Part shown: positions 55,310-64,000 of the stretch, piece by piece
Position numbering within the stretch: position 1 is the stretch's first letter
Layout of the letters: each line of letters starts with the position of its first letter
Assembly (NCBI GenBank): GCA_964636325.1
Contig: CAZWRV010000026.1
Span: forward strand, 1 to 64,000
DNA: 64,000 nt
Direction: 5' to 3'
DNA from: CAZWRV01 sp964636325
GTDB taxonomy: Bacteria > Verrucomicrobiota > Lentisphaeria > Victivallales > GWF2-50-93
Program-made: the position numbers and the translations under genes
Notes under the pieces: model-generated
What the model saw: the letters and a program-made list of their open reading frames with translations, nothing else
Told to the model about the DNA's origin: nothing
Database searches by the model: none

Positions 55310-56533
55310 ATGCGGCGGAAATCGTATGAATCCAGGCTCTCTGATCTCCTATCGTCGAAGGACATGGTCTTCATGTGCGGCCCTCGCCAGTCGGGGAAGA
55401 CCACACTCGGCCTCGATTTTGCCAAGTCATTCAAGAACAGGGTCTATTTCAACTGGGATCATCCGGGCGGCAAGGCTCTAATACTAAAAAGGCCCGAATT
55501 CTTCACGGAATCACCAAGGGAGGACAGTTCTGCCCCGCTGGTGATCTTTGATGAAATCCACAAGTTCAGGAATTGGAAGAACTACCTTAAAGGAATTTAT
55601 GACAAGCATTCCGGGAATTATAAGTTCCTAGTGACTGGAAGCGGCAGGCTGGATATTTATCGCAGGGGCGGAGACTCGTTGGCAGGAAGATATGATATTC
55701 TGCATATGTGGCCGTTCACGGTAGGAGAGTTGGCTGGGGGGGAGAACAGCCTTGACGAATTCCTCAAGGATCCGCTGATGGCGGTCAACCAGCCCTTTGA
55801 CATCTCGCACTTTCGGACTTGGGACACGATAATGGAATTCAGCGGTTTCCCGGAGCCTTTCACAAAGGCGGGCAGGAGTTCTTGGAACAGGTGGACCGCC
55901 AATTATTCTAGGCAGGTCATCCGTGAGGATATAAGGGATCTTACCGGCTTGAGGAATGTCGAGCAGATCGAGCTCCTGTTCTCGCTCTTGCCGTCAAAAA
56001 TCGGGGCGCCACTTTCAATTAACTCGCTGGCCGGCGACCTGCAGGTCGCACATCCTACATTGAAGTCATGGATTGAAGTCCTGGAGAGATTCTTCTTCGT
56101 GTTCCGGATCGGGCCATGGACTGACAAGATAACCAGAGCCATCCACAAGGAGAAAAAGTTGTACCTGTTCAACCTACCCTTGGTGGAAGACCTTCCATAC
56201 AGGTTTGAAAACGCCGTCGCGCTGGAGCTTTTCAGGGCGGTTTCAAATTGGAACGACATGGGCATGGGGAACTTCTCGCTGCACTATGTCCGCAACAAGG
56301 ATAAGGAGGAAGTTGACTTTCTTGTGGCGAACTCAAGAAAACCTTTGTTCCTCGTGGAGACAAAGCTTGCGGATTATTCTCCGACCAAGTCGCTTTTAAA
56401 GATACAGAAGGCGCTCGGCATTCCAGCCTTTGTCCTGACGAACACCAAGGAGCCTGAGTTCCGTATCTTCAGCAACGGCCTTTTAAAAATAGCCGCCATG
56501 CCCGCATGGAGATGGGCGCAGTCGTTGCCATGA
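55310..56533 (+). CDS. AAA ATPase with DUF4143-type C-terminal domain
   Basis: A 407-aa protein with an AAA domain (Walker A GPRQSGKTTL at about 24-33, Walker B LVIFDEIHK), a GSGRLDIYRRGGDSLAGR sensor region and a winged-helix middle part. The C-terminal DUF4143-type domain includes EEVDFLVANSRKPLFLVETK, a restriction-endonuclease-like PD-(D/E)xK arrangement. Proteins of this type are widespread, often scattered as solitary genes, and their function is not established. The gene is somewhat richer in AT than its neighbours, has an AT-rich leader, and is not part of an operon, which suggests horizontal acquisition. AAAGG precedes ATG 55310. Confidence 0.88.
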   Translation: MRRKSYESRLSDLLSSKDMVFMCGPRQSGKTTLGLDFAKSFKNRVYFNWDHPGGKALILKRPEFFTESPREDSSAPLVIFDEIHKFRNWKNYLKGIYDKHSGNYKFLVTGSGRLDIYRRGGDSLAGRYDILHMWPFTVGELAGGENSLDEFLKDPLMAVNQPFDISHFRTWDTIMEFSGFPEPFTKAGRSSWNRWTANYSRQVIREDIRDLTGLRNVEQIELLFSLLPSKIGAPLSINSLAGDLQVAHPTLKSWIEVLERFFFVFRIGPWTDKITRAIHKEKKLYLFNLPLVEDLPYRFENAVALELFRAVSNWNDMGMGNFSLHYVRNKDKEEVDFLVANSRKPLFLVETKLADYSPTKSLLKIQKALGIPAFVLTNTKEPEFRIFSNGLLKIAAMPAWRWAQSLP

Positions 56534-56595
56534 TATTCATGTTTTTTATGAGGGACCGAGGGCATCATAAATTGATGTGAATCATCTTTGTTCTG

Positions 56596-59500
56596 CTATT
56601 TTATCTGCGAGAACCTGAACAGCCTGTAGTCGTGCCGTCGGACGGCGCATCGGAGTTCGCCGTCGGCCCAGCTGAATTTCGCATCGGGGTGTTTGCCGCG
56701 TCCTTCGGGGGAGCTGACATCGAACGATTCCTTCTCGTCGAGCTCCAGTTCGGACGTCTTTTCCTCGGAGACGTCTTTTGCCGAGGCCTTCTGTAGGTCG
56801 GGCTTTTCAGCTGTGGTCGGGTCGTCGGCTGGAATCGGCTTTCTCGGCTCCTGGCCCCACATCAGGGTGAGGAGCGAAGTGTCCACATCTTCGACTTTGA
56901 CCTTGCCCGGATCGGCGCCGAGACCCATGGCCGCGGTGTCTAACCGGATGATCGCCGCATCGATCCGCTTGTCGCCGCGGTTGACGACGACGACAGTGCA
57001 GTGCGGCCCTTTTCCGTAGCGGTCGGCCTCCTTCCAGGCGCTGACGAGGACGTCCTCGCCGTAGCCGTGCCGCGCCAGTCCGCCGTCTTTCCAGTAGGGG
57101 ATGAATGTGACTGGATCGGCATCTATTTCCGGCTTCTCCATCTTGAGGTCGAGGTCAGGCCAGCAGATGTCGTGGACGAGCATGTTGGCGTCGAACGCAC
57201 GGAACTGGCGGTATGTCCAGGCCTCGAGGTTCCACGGCGGATTCTGCGTCCACCCCAGAGGCTTGGGTATGATGTTCCATTTGGCTATGTGGTCTATGCG
57301 CATGCGCGCCGGAGGCCAGGTGTCGAGATGGTCGCGCTGGCTTGGCGGCGAGCAGTAGAAGTGCTCGCTTTCGAGCCAGACGTCGACGAACGCCATGCCG
57401 GGCATCGGCGGAGATCCGGAGCTGTGGTTGCAGATATGCGGGACGATCTTCTGGTCCCACAACGTCTGGCGCATGCGCTTGAAGAACTCGCGCAGATGCC
57501 TGAACCCGTAGCCGGGCTGGACGTGGCCGTCGGGTAGCGTGTATGCCAGGTTGCCGCGGTCGACCGCCTCCCAGCCCTTGCAGTGCCCGTCGATATAGTA
57601 GCCCTGGAGGATTCCGGTTTTCGCCCACTGGTCGTGGCACCATGCGGAAAAGTCCACGAAGTTGCGGTCGATCGTCGCCCAGGGCTGCGCTGTGTCGTTC
57701 TCCCATCGCTCGGCAAACTCCCGGGTGTGGTCCGGCACCCAGGCGATGGCGGGCGTGAAGTAGAAGCCGCCGGGCACTGTTCGTTCGTATGGTCCGGGCC
57801 CACGCCCGTATTTCTCCCGGAAATCCTGCCGCTCCTTCTCCTGCAGTCCGCGTTCCCTGACCGCCGCCTGCCAGTATGCGGGCACCTTGCTGAAATCGCC
57901 GTTCTTCGGGAGGAGCGAGAATACCTGGTCTTCGTCGCCCTTGAGTCCGCAGTTCATGGGGACGCCCCAGCCGGGCCAGCGGCGCCAGTCCGGACGGAGC
58001 TTCCTGAGGGGATGCGGGATCAGGCCGAAGCTGAACGTGCGCGGAGCATCCAGGGTAATTTTCTCCGATATGATGTTCAATACCAGATCCACGGATTCCG
58101 GCTTGCGCTCGACGACGACTGCAGGAACTTTTGTGGACTGCGTCCAGCCGCGGTCGTTTTCTGCAAACCAGAACATTCCGCGCTCCATGCCCATCAGGTG
58201 CATGCACGGAATCCAGCTTCCGCGCAGAAACGCCTTCTCCATCGGGAACTTATACATTCCCTTGCCTATTGACAGCTCCTTCTCGCCGCCGCCGCCCGAG
58301 ATCGCGTCCGCGCGGTTGAACTGCTCGGCATACATCGCCTGGTCGTTGCTGCGGTATACGACGCCCATCGCCGCCGGCGTCGCACCAATGTCCCGGTTGG
58401 CGTTGCGAAGGACCGGATCGTCGGTGTCGGTCCGTTCCGGAAGGAAATACGTCGGACAGTTCATGAGCTCCGCGTCCTCCGGACGGTAGGGGATGCGGAT
58501 GGTGAGCGAGTCGAGAGTCGGAAGACTAGGTTTCATGTTTCGGGTTTCGGGGTTCAGGGGCTGCGCCTCCCCATCTGGCAACTGAACGCTGGCACCTGAA
58601 AGCTCCCCCCGCACTGTTATGTCGAACCACATCATGCCGTCGTATTCCATGTAGGCCTTTGTAAGCATCTCGACGCCGCCGCCCGCCATCCGTCCCTCCC
58701 AGTCGACGCGGACATCGTTGCTTTGCAGGAACTTAAGCGACTTATCGTCCGTCCTCCATTCTACAGGCTTTCCCGCCGCGGCGGCCTCGACTTTGATCGG
58801 GCGCGCGAGAAGGTTCCCGCCCATGCTGACGACTTTTTCTGGAAGGCCGCAGGCTGCGAGATGTATATCGCGGCAGACGACCGATACGACGTTGCCGGAG
58901 ACCTTCATCGGTTCGAATTCCGGCATGACCTTGTCTGAAAGGCCGAGCCTGTTCTCCCACCACGGCGGCCTTTCGCGGACAATGCCCTTGGAAGCCTTCG
59001 CGAGCGTAGCGCCGGACTCGTTCTGGAATTCGACGGCGAGCGTGTAGCTGCCGAAGTCCAGCGGCCTTGATTCGAGGCGTGCGCAGACGTAGCCCATCGG
59101 ATCGCAGGAGATCGCCTTGTCCATCACCGGCTCCGGCAATCCCTTCTGCGAAAGGAAGATGCGGACCTTTGCGATCTTCGCATAATCCTGGACGAGCGGA
59201 TAAGCCTCGACGTCCAGCACGGCCTTGAGGGCGTTCAACTTGTATTTCATCTCCGCCTGCGGCAAAGGCTTCGGATCGGCATCGGGGCGGTACAGTGCGT
59301 AGAGGTTGGCGACTTCCGCGGGAGCTAGCGCCCGGCGGTAGATGCGGAAGTCGTCTATTATCGTGTTAGGTTCCTCCTTGCGGACATGCCAATATGGGTG
59401 CCAAAGCCCGCCGCCCCCTCTTTTGAAGTCTATGGATTCAGCAAAAGCTCGGCTCCGCCAGCAGCGGTCCTTTGATGCGCCCAGCCAGTAGTCGTTGTCG

Positions 59501-61026
59501 GGCGTGACAAGCGACATGAAGGGGCCACGATCGCCTCCGGCAGCGAACTCCTTGCCGTCAAGATAGTAGCGAATCCTCTCGTCATCCCATGTGACCGCGA
59601 CGTGCGTCCAGCGCGCGGGCGAGAGTTCCGGGGGATCGGACAATCCCTGCTCGATGTTCTGTATGAAAAGGAGCCGCATGAGCGGCCAAGGCCCCTTCCA
59701 TCTCGCCGGCGCGGCGTCCTTGGGGAAGTCGCCCAGGACGTTGAACAGCTCGACGAAATGGGGCTCGCACTTGTCGAAGGGACTGTAGCGCGTGAGGTTG
59801 TCCCAGTTGACCGGGCGCATCCAGAAGGCGGCAGTGCCCCGTGAAAGATCCACGTTGCCCGCGGACGGATACGACGGAGCCAGGCCTCCCTTGCCCAGCA
59901 CCAGGCCCTCCTTTACGACGCCCGGCAGGCAGAAGTCGCCTTCTCCCTCGCCTATTTCCATCTGGACTTCCGAGACCGCCTTCGTTCCGGGCGCGGATTT
60001 CGCAGGCGCAAGGGAATTGTCGAACGGAATATGAAGGCTCAGATCGGCGGCATCCCGCAGGAAAGGGAATTTGTGCATGTCCTTCACGGGCCTCCGCGGA
60101 TCTACCCATCCGGTGTCCGGAAGATAATATTCCCTCAGCGATTCGGAGAAGCATATCTCGTCGACAACCCCTTTGAAGCCGCGCATCCCGGCGCTGTCGT
60201 TGCCGATGTAGTAATTGACATCCTGCGGCGTGGCGTGGTAGTTTGCGGAATCCGGCTGGATCGGCGCGGAGAGCGCCGGCACGCCGTCAAGAAGGATGTC
60301 CGCATGCATCGCCTTGCCGCGTTCCGTCCACTTGCTGAATTTTCCGGCATACTGAAACACGACATGCCTCCACTCTCCGGCCTTGATTTTTTTATCAGTT
60401 GCCGGGGAAGGCTTTCCGAGCCAGACGAAGCGCAGCGCTCCGTCAGGCATCAGCTCGAGCGTTGCGGGATTGCTTTCGGAATGCTTTGTGCGCAGGGCCT
60501 GGAAGAGGACCGCGGGCTCCCTAGGAAGTTCGGCAGGCTTAATCCAAAATTCGACGGTGCAGTCCAGGCGCCATTTCTTTTCCGGGAGAACAAGCACGCC
60601 GTCGCCGCCGGCAAAGCCCAGTCCGCCGCCGAAGCGGCCATCCTTGCAGAATTCGACGCCGCCGCGCAGCAATCCTTTCTGGCCCATCGGTTTGGCGTTG
60701 GCAACATCGCGGATCTGCGTGTCCGTACCAGCTTTTCTTTCGTCGGCATCCTCGCCGAGCATGATTGCCGTGCCCGGTTCGGCCGCCTTCCCGCCGTCGT
60801 CCAGGCTTTTCTGCGGACGGAGCAGGAAGCGCGTCTCGGGGCAGTTGTCCGGCTGAGCTTCGTCACAGTGCATGAGGAACTGCACTTCCGTGGACCGGTG
60901 ATCCCACTGGTACGGCCGCCACCATGCGCATTTGGCGAGCCAAGGGTATTCGGCGGCCCGTGGAGATAATGGCGCACACAGCAGCAGGACAAGAATGCAT
61001 GCTCGGGGAATTTCCCGGTTTTTCAT
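56596..61026 (-). CDS. Giant secreted LamG-DUF6067 protein
   Basis: Secreted protein of 1,476 aa with a signal peptide (about 1-25). Two LamG/concanavalin-like lectin domains follow (about 110-305 and 350-600; DILLDGVPAL and RIYRRALAPAEVANLYALYR are typical). The large DUF6067 region (about 690-1380) looks like a glycoside-hydrolase-type TIM barrel, with GYYIDGHCKGW and FVDVWLESEHFY as candidate active-site strands. The C-terminal stretch 1390-1450 is acidic and of low complexity. DUF6067 proteins are common in PVC bacteria and presumed to act on polysaccharides, but no activity is established. An in-frame repeat insertion lies near residues 806-837. It is next to a second DUF6067-like gene. 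Confidence 0.85.
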   Translation of the reverse strand: MKNREIPRACILVLLLCAPLSPRAAEYPWLAKCAWWRPYQWDHRSTEVQFLMHCDEAQPDNCPETRFLLRPQKSLDDGGKAAEPGTAIMLGEDADERKAGTDTQIRDVANAKPMGQKGLLRGGVEFCKDGRFGGGLGFAGGDGVLVLPEKKWRLDCTVEFWIKPAELPREPAVLFQALRTKHSESNPATLELMPDGALRFVWLGKPSPATDKKIKAGEWRHVVFQYAGKFSKWTERGKAMHADILLDGVPALSAPIQPDSANYHATPQDVNYYIGNDSAGMRGFKGVVDEICFSESLREYYLPDTGWVDPRRPVKDMHKFPFLRDAADLSLHIPFDNSLAPAKSAPGTKAVSEVQMEIGEGEGDFCLPGVVKEGLVLGKGGLAPSYPSAGNVDLSRGTAAFWMRPVNWDNLTRYSPFDKCEPHFVELFNVLGDFPKDAAPARWKGPWPLMRLLFIQNIEQGLSDPPELSPARWTHVAVTWDDERIRYYLDGKEFAAGGDRGPFMSLVTPDNDYWLGASKDRCWRSRAFAESIDFKRGGGGLWHPYWHVRKEEPNTIIDDFRIYRRALAPAEVANLYALYRPDADPKPLPQAEMKYKLNALKAVLDVEAYPLVQDYAKIAKVRIFLSQKGLPEPVMDKAISCDPMGYVCARLESRPLDFGSYTLAVEFQNESGATLAKASKGIVRERPPWWENRLGLSDKVMPEFEPMKVSGNVVSVVCRDIHLAACGLPEKVVSMGGNLLARPIKVEAAAAGKPVEWRTDDKSLKFLQSNDVRVDWEGRMAGGGVEMLTKAYMEYDGMMWFDITVRGELSGASVQLPDGEAQPLNPETRNMKPSLPTLDSLTIRIPYRPEDAELMNCPTYFLPERTDTDDPVLRNANRDIGATPAAMGVVYRSNDQAMYAEQFNRADAISGGGGEKELSIGKGMYKFPMEKAFLRGSWIPCMHLMGMERGMFWFAENDRGWTQSTKVPAVVVERKPESVDLVLNIISEKITLDAPRTFSFGLIPHPLRKLRPDWRRWPGWGVPMNCGLKGDEDQVFSLLPKNGDFSKVPAYWQAAVRERGLQEKERQDFREKYGRGPGPYERTVPGGFYFTPAIAWVPDHTREFAERWENDTAQPWATIDRNFVDFSAWCHDQWAKTGILQGYYIDGHCKGWEAVDRGNLAYTLPDGHVQPGYGFRHLREFFKRMRQTLWDQKIVPHICNHSSGSPPMPGMAFVDVWLESEHFYCSPPSQRDHLDTWPPARMRIDHIAKWNIIPKPLGWTQNPPWNLEAWTYRQFRAFDANMLVHDICWPDLDLKMEKPEIDADPVTFIPYWKDGGLARHGYGEDVLVSAWKEADRYGKGPHCTVVVVNRGDKRIDAAIIRLDTAAMGLGADPGKVKVEDVDTSLLTLMWGQEPRKPIPADDPTTAEKPDLQKASAKDVSEEKTSELELDEKESFDVSSPEGRGKHPDAKFSWADGELRCAVRRHDYRLFRFSQIK
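58513..58608. repeat. Word-like intergenic repeat inside a coding sequence
   Basis: Within the DUF6067 gene, TTTCGGGTTTCGGGGTTCAG and GAACGCTGGCACCTGAAAG are the same words as in intergenic repeats at 5395-5540, 14690-14795 and 27790-27830. On the coding strand they read CAGGTGCCAGCGTTCAG and CGAAACCCGAAACATGAAAC. The frame is kept, adding about 30 residues (ASVQLPDGEAQPLNPETRN). Confidence 0.7.
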
Positions 61027-61134
61027 GGGTGGCGCTCCTTATGTTACCAGATGTCGGGCTAATCGAAAAAATCGATTGATTCGACGGAATCGATTCGTTC
61101 GACTCAGCCGAATCTATCGCTTATACCATTCCCT

Positions 61135-64000
61135 TCACGGCCACGGGTTATAAACGGGCTTTCCTTCTCCTTTTTCGACGATCACCGCACGGAAGTCCTT
61201 GGGAGGCACCGTAAGGCCGCCCCACAAAGTCTCCTTGTCCGCCGCGTCGGTGACCGAAGGCGGAAGCGCCTTGCTGAGGACGTCGCCGGTTTCGAGATTG
61301 CGGACGACGATTTCGCCGCGGCCGAATCCTGTCAGCGCCTTCGGGTCGAAGCGCAGGCCGGTGACGGCGGTCCTGTCGTTGGCGTTGACAAACCAGAGCA
61401 TGGTCTTGCCCGGCCGGGTCAGGGAGCGGTATACCGAGACGTAAACGCCCTCCGGTGTCCATTCGCGCCAGGAGTCCTTGCCGTCGGCTCCGTATGTCCA
61501 CTCCACCAGCCTCACCAGCTTGTCCGCCTCCCAGTAGGGGATGAACTCCGCCTGCTTCTCCTTGTCGAGGAATCCTATTTCGTCGTCGAGCTTCTGCAGC
61601 AATACGCTGTTCTTGGCCGACACGCAGCCAACGCCCATGTCGTGGAGTATCGCCAGCGCGAAGTAGCTGCGCTGAGCGGCGTAGTCGAAGGCGCGCCTAT
61701 TCTGGCCGGGGATGCACGGGTTGATTGTCGCGGGAACGCTGCTGCCGCTGCGGAAGAGGCGCAGCCCGGCAAGGTCCTGCCATCCGTCGAAGAAGGTTCC
61801 GTCGTCGGTGTAGATATACCAGGGCCCTTCCCATTCGTAGTAGATGTCCTCGAAAGGCGCCTGCCATGCGAACTTGCTGTTGTAGAGCGGCGGCTTGCCT
61901 TCGAGCCAGCCCATGGTGTATAAGCGCTTCATTAGCATCCGCTTATGGTAGCTGTCGTTGGTCGGCTGCCTATGGCCGTCGTCGCGGACGTAGCCGTAGG
62001 TGCCGGCGTCGAGGTTGAGGGAGTGCTCGATCTCGGCGTTGTCCCAGTAGACGCCGTTGGAGTGGGAGAGAGCCACGAGCTTGCGGTGGAACCACATGTA
62101 GTTGTCGCGCAGATCCTCGTCCCAGCCATAGGCGTGGAACTCGGTGAAGCATTCCGGCTTGTCGAGCTTGTGCCCGGTCGGGCTAATCCACTTGCCGTCG
62201 CCTTGTATTGCGCCCTTGAACACGGCCTCGCTGTCCTTGAACCATTGCCCGCGGAAGGAGTCGCAGTCCGGCAGCGGCGCGCCGATGCCCACGAACGAAC
62301 TGTAGCGCATGGTGGGCTTGTCGGGTGACGATTTGTGCTCGCCTGGCGCAGTTGCAAGCTTGACGAAATCCTCGTCGCTGGGCAGATACCAGTTGTCGGC
62401 TCCGGTTCCGTATTTGCGCCAGCCGTATGCGGCATGCCGGTAGTCGCCCCGCGCGGGGCCTCCCCATATGAAATGTCGGCTGGCGGGGAGGGCTGCCTTG
62501 GCGGGCAGCGCCATGAGCGCGAAGTCGACAGTCCGCGCCCTGTCCAGAGTCGCCGGAGCATTGACCAGCAACAGGCGGAGACGCACAGTGCCTCCATGCC
62601 GTTCGACGCGCATGCAGGAAATCTTGTCGTCGAGCAGCCAGCCTTCGTCGCTGGCGGCGCGGAACTGCAGGCCGAACTTGCCGTCGCCAAGGTGCAGCAG
62701 CGGCACGAATGTGCCCTTGAACGCCGGCTGCCGGGTGTTGTAGGCGGCGCTCTCCCAGAGCAGGCCCTGTTGCCCGGCGGGCAGCGAGAACATGTGGGGA
62801 ATTGTTTCGCGCGCCAGCCCCATGCCGTTGATTCCGCCGAAGAGGTCCAGCACGACTTCGAGCCGGTCCATCTTCACCTGCGCGCCCGCCGCCGGAGCGT
62901 ATGTGATGCGGAAGCGCGTATAGCCGTCATAATCCATTGTGGCATTGACAGTAATATTGACATTGCCGATGCCGCCCCTGCCGCTTACGCAGGCCTCGTA
63001 GCCGTCGGTTTCGGCGAGCTTTTCGAACGGGATTTTCGGGCAGTCGCGGACCATGAACGCGTACTGGTCGAACTCCGGGGGGAATGTCCGACCTTTGCCT
63101 TTTTGGATTTCCGCCGCCTCGCACTGCCAAGTGAGCTCCTTGCCGTCGGCCGCGCCTTCGATGCGCATCGGCGCAGTCAGGATCTGGAAACCGAATGCGG
63201 TGACGGAATCCCATAGTCCGCCCTTGCCGAGTTTGAACTCCGCCCACCGCGTCTTGAGCGTATCGCCTGCGAACTCGATGGGGCGGAACGGCGGAATCAC
63301 GGCGCGCTCCTCGCCTATGGTATTGCCTTCCCACTCGTGCTTGACACGGGCGAAGCTGTGTTTGCGCGTTGAAACCGCATCTCCCTTGCCGTCAAGGAGG
63401 TCAATGGTCACTGCATAAGCGCCTTCCAGCGGCCCGAGATCGAGCAGATGCGAACCGACCCCATTGACGATAGGCAGCTTCCGGTCGAGGACGCTCTTTG
63501 CATCTCCTTCCTTTTGGATGCGCAGCCGGAACTCCTTCGCGTCGCGCACGGCCTGCGGGATGTCGCCGAGGACGTCGGTGTCCACGATGACACGGAACTT
63601 GCCGCTGACAGGGATATAGGCGATCCTCGTCTTGTAGTCGCCCTTGGGGAGGAAGCCCAGATATTCGCCGTAGGTCTTCTTTGTCCATTCGGGAGTATGC
63701 TTTACGAACGGCATGTTTCCGGAATAGACAGTCTTGCCGTCGGATTCCACTACGAGGACGAGCCGGTTGCGCTTTTTGCTTTTCTCAAGCTCCTCGCTCC
63801 ATTCGGGGACCGCCAGCGCGGACTGCTGGAATTCCGCCAAACTCCATTCCTTCTGCTTCAACGACAGGTTCTTCTCCTGTTTGAAGACGGACTTGCCGTC
63901 CACGTCGAATACTTCGGCCGACAGCTTCGCGGACTGGCCGTCGGTTCCGCGCATGCGGATTTTCGCGTCGAGCTTGCCGGCGACAAGCTCGCCGGTGTCT
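61135..64000 (-). CDS. Secreted DUF6067-like glycosidase-fold protein (5' truncated by window)
   Basis: At least 954 aa, open to the window edge, so the true start and any signal peptide lie outside. The visible N-terminal part is built of beta-sandwich modules. A beta-rich domain with FGGINGMGLARETIPHMFSL and a catalytic-type barrel follow, with SNGVYWDNAEIEHSLNLD and the YIYTDDGTFFDGWQDL strand. A C-terminal beta domain ends VYNPWP. It is distantly related to the adjacent 1,476-aa protein and shares the same order of beta domain then barrel, but no LamG domain is seen in the visible part. The pair, 108 bp apart on the same strand, probably acts on the same polymer. Substrate unknown. Confidence 0.75.
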   Translation of the reverse strand, partial: DTGELVAGKLDAKIRMRGTDGQSAKLSAEVFDVDGKSVFKQEKNLSLKQKEWSLAEFQQSALAVPEWSEELEKSKKRNRLVLVVESDGKTVYSGNMPFVKHTPEWTKKTYGEYLGFLPKGDYKTRIAYIPVSGKFRVIVDTDVLGDIPQAVRDAKEFRLRIQKEGDAKSVLDRKLPIVNGVGSHLLDLGPLEGAYAVTIDLLDGKGDAVSTRKHSFARVKHEWEGNTIGEERAVIPPFRPIEFAGDTLKTRWAEFKLGKGGLWDSVTAFGFQILTAPMRIEGAADGKELTWQCEAAEIQKGKGRTFPPEFDQYAFMVRDCPKIPFEKLAETDGYEACVSGRGGIGNVNITVNATMDYDGYTRFRITYAPAAGAQVKMDRLEVVLDLFGGINGMGLARETIPHMFSLPAGQQGLLWESAAYNTRQPAFKGTFVPLLHLGDGKFGLQFRAASDEGWLLDDKISCMRVERHGGTVRLRLLLVNAPATLDRARTVDFALMALPAKAALPASRHFIWGGPARGDYRHAAYGWRKYGTGADNWYLPSDEDFVKLATAPGEHKSSPDKPTMRYSSFVGIGAPLPDCDSFRGQWFKDSEAVFKGAIQGDGKWISPTGHKLDKPECFTEFHAYGWDEDLRDNYMWFHRKLVALSHSNGVYWDNAEIEHSLNLDAGTYGYVRDDGHRQPTNDSYHKRMLMKRLYTMGWLEGKPPLYNSKFAWQAPFEDIYYEWEGPWYIYTDDGTFFDGWQDLAGLRLFRSGSSVPATINPCIPGQNRRAFDYAAQRSYFALAILHDMGVGCVSAKNSVLLQKLDDEIGFLDKEKQAEFIPYWEADKLVRLVEWTYGADGKDSWREWTPEGVYVSVYRSLTRPGKTMLWFVNANDRTAVTGLRFDPKALTGFGRGEIVVRNLETGDVLSKALPPSVTDAADKETLWGGLTVPPKDFRAVIVEKGEGKPVYNPWP

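Noticed and set aside
1..64000. tRNA, rRNA, riboswitch or CRISPR features
   Set aside because: None could be recognised by eye; no clover-leaf, conserved riboswitch core or true direct-repeat/spacer array was found. A covariance search would be needed to exclude them fully.

Overview
The window is a GC-rich bacterial chromosome segment with long, richly decorated secreted proteins and spacious intergenic regions full of palindromic repeats. Several traits point to the PVC superphylum (Lentisphaerota, Planctomycetota or Verrucomicrobiota) or a similar deep-branching group. These are a eukaryote-like UAP1-type UDP-sugar pyrophosphorylase, two giant DUF6067/LamG proteins side by side, InlB-type B-repeat proteins, and a MoxR/DUF58/VWA cluster with ABC-2 permeases. 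This placement is an inference from gene content. No rRNA or tRNA was recognised.

Layout: 0.4-6.8 kb carries acetate kinase, a leftover radC fragment, a murJ-like flippase with an asparagine synthetase, and a divergent GT4 glycosyltransferase; the last three look like a surface-polysaccharide module. 6.9-13.6 kb holds two tandem paralogous secreted InlB-repeat proteins and a secreted protein with tail-fibre-like and YadA-head-like repeats. 13.8-17.1 kb holds rsmE, the UAP-type pyrophosphorylase with a coupled 112-aa unknown, and a small PLDc_N membrane protein. 17.4-27.2 kb is one giant secreted protein of about 3,260 residues: a subtilisin-like protease followed by PKD, Fn3, amidotransferase-like, PPC, Big_5, DNRLRE and InlB-like modules. 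A bacteriohemerythrin lies just upstream. 27.9-31.9 kb holds thiL, a cardiolipin-synthase-like phospholipase D with a coupled membrane protein, and yebC. 32.0-45.8 kb is a same-strand array: SpoIIE phosphatase, MoxR, DUF58, BatA-like VWA protein, ABC ATPase, ABC-2 permease, a 708-aa envelope protein and a second ABC-2 permease. 46.0-55.0 kb is mostly housekeeping: a LOG-family protein, glmS, lepB, a 56-aa 2[4Fe-4S] ferredoxin, pheT and lepA. 55.3-64.0 kb holds a DUF4143-type AAA ATPase and two very large secreted DUF6067 proteins, the last cut by the window end.

The most unusual signal is in the intergenic DNA. Several different repeat families share one design: an outer inverted repeat enclosing two hairpins, and in the clearest three families the two loops are reverse complements (TTCC/GGAA, GCC/GGC, C/G). 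Two of these pairs sit at the same point between the same conserved outer flanks, as if the palindromic cargo were exchangeable. Other intergenic word-like repeats also occur here, and one has apparently been incorporated in frame into a coding sequence. Some genes connect functionally: glmS and the UAP-type enzyme both serve UDP-GlcNAc supply; murJ, asnB and GT4 suggest envelope polysaccharide export and modification; the secreted InlB, subtilase and DUF6067 proteins suggest an organism that adheres to and degrades polymers.
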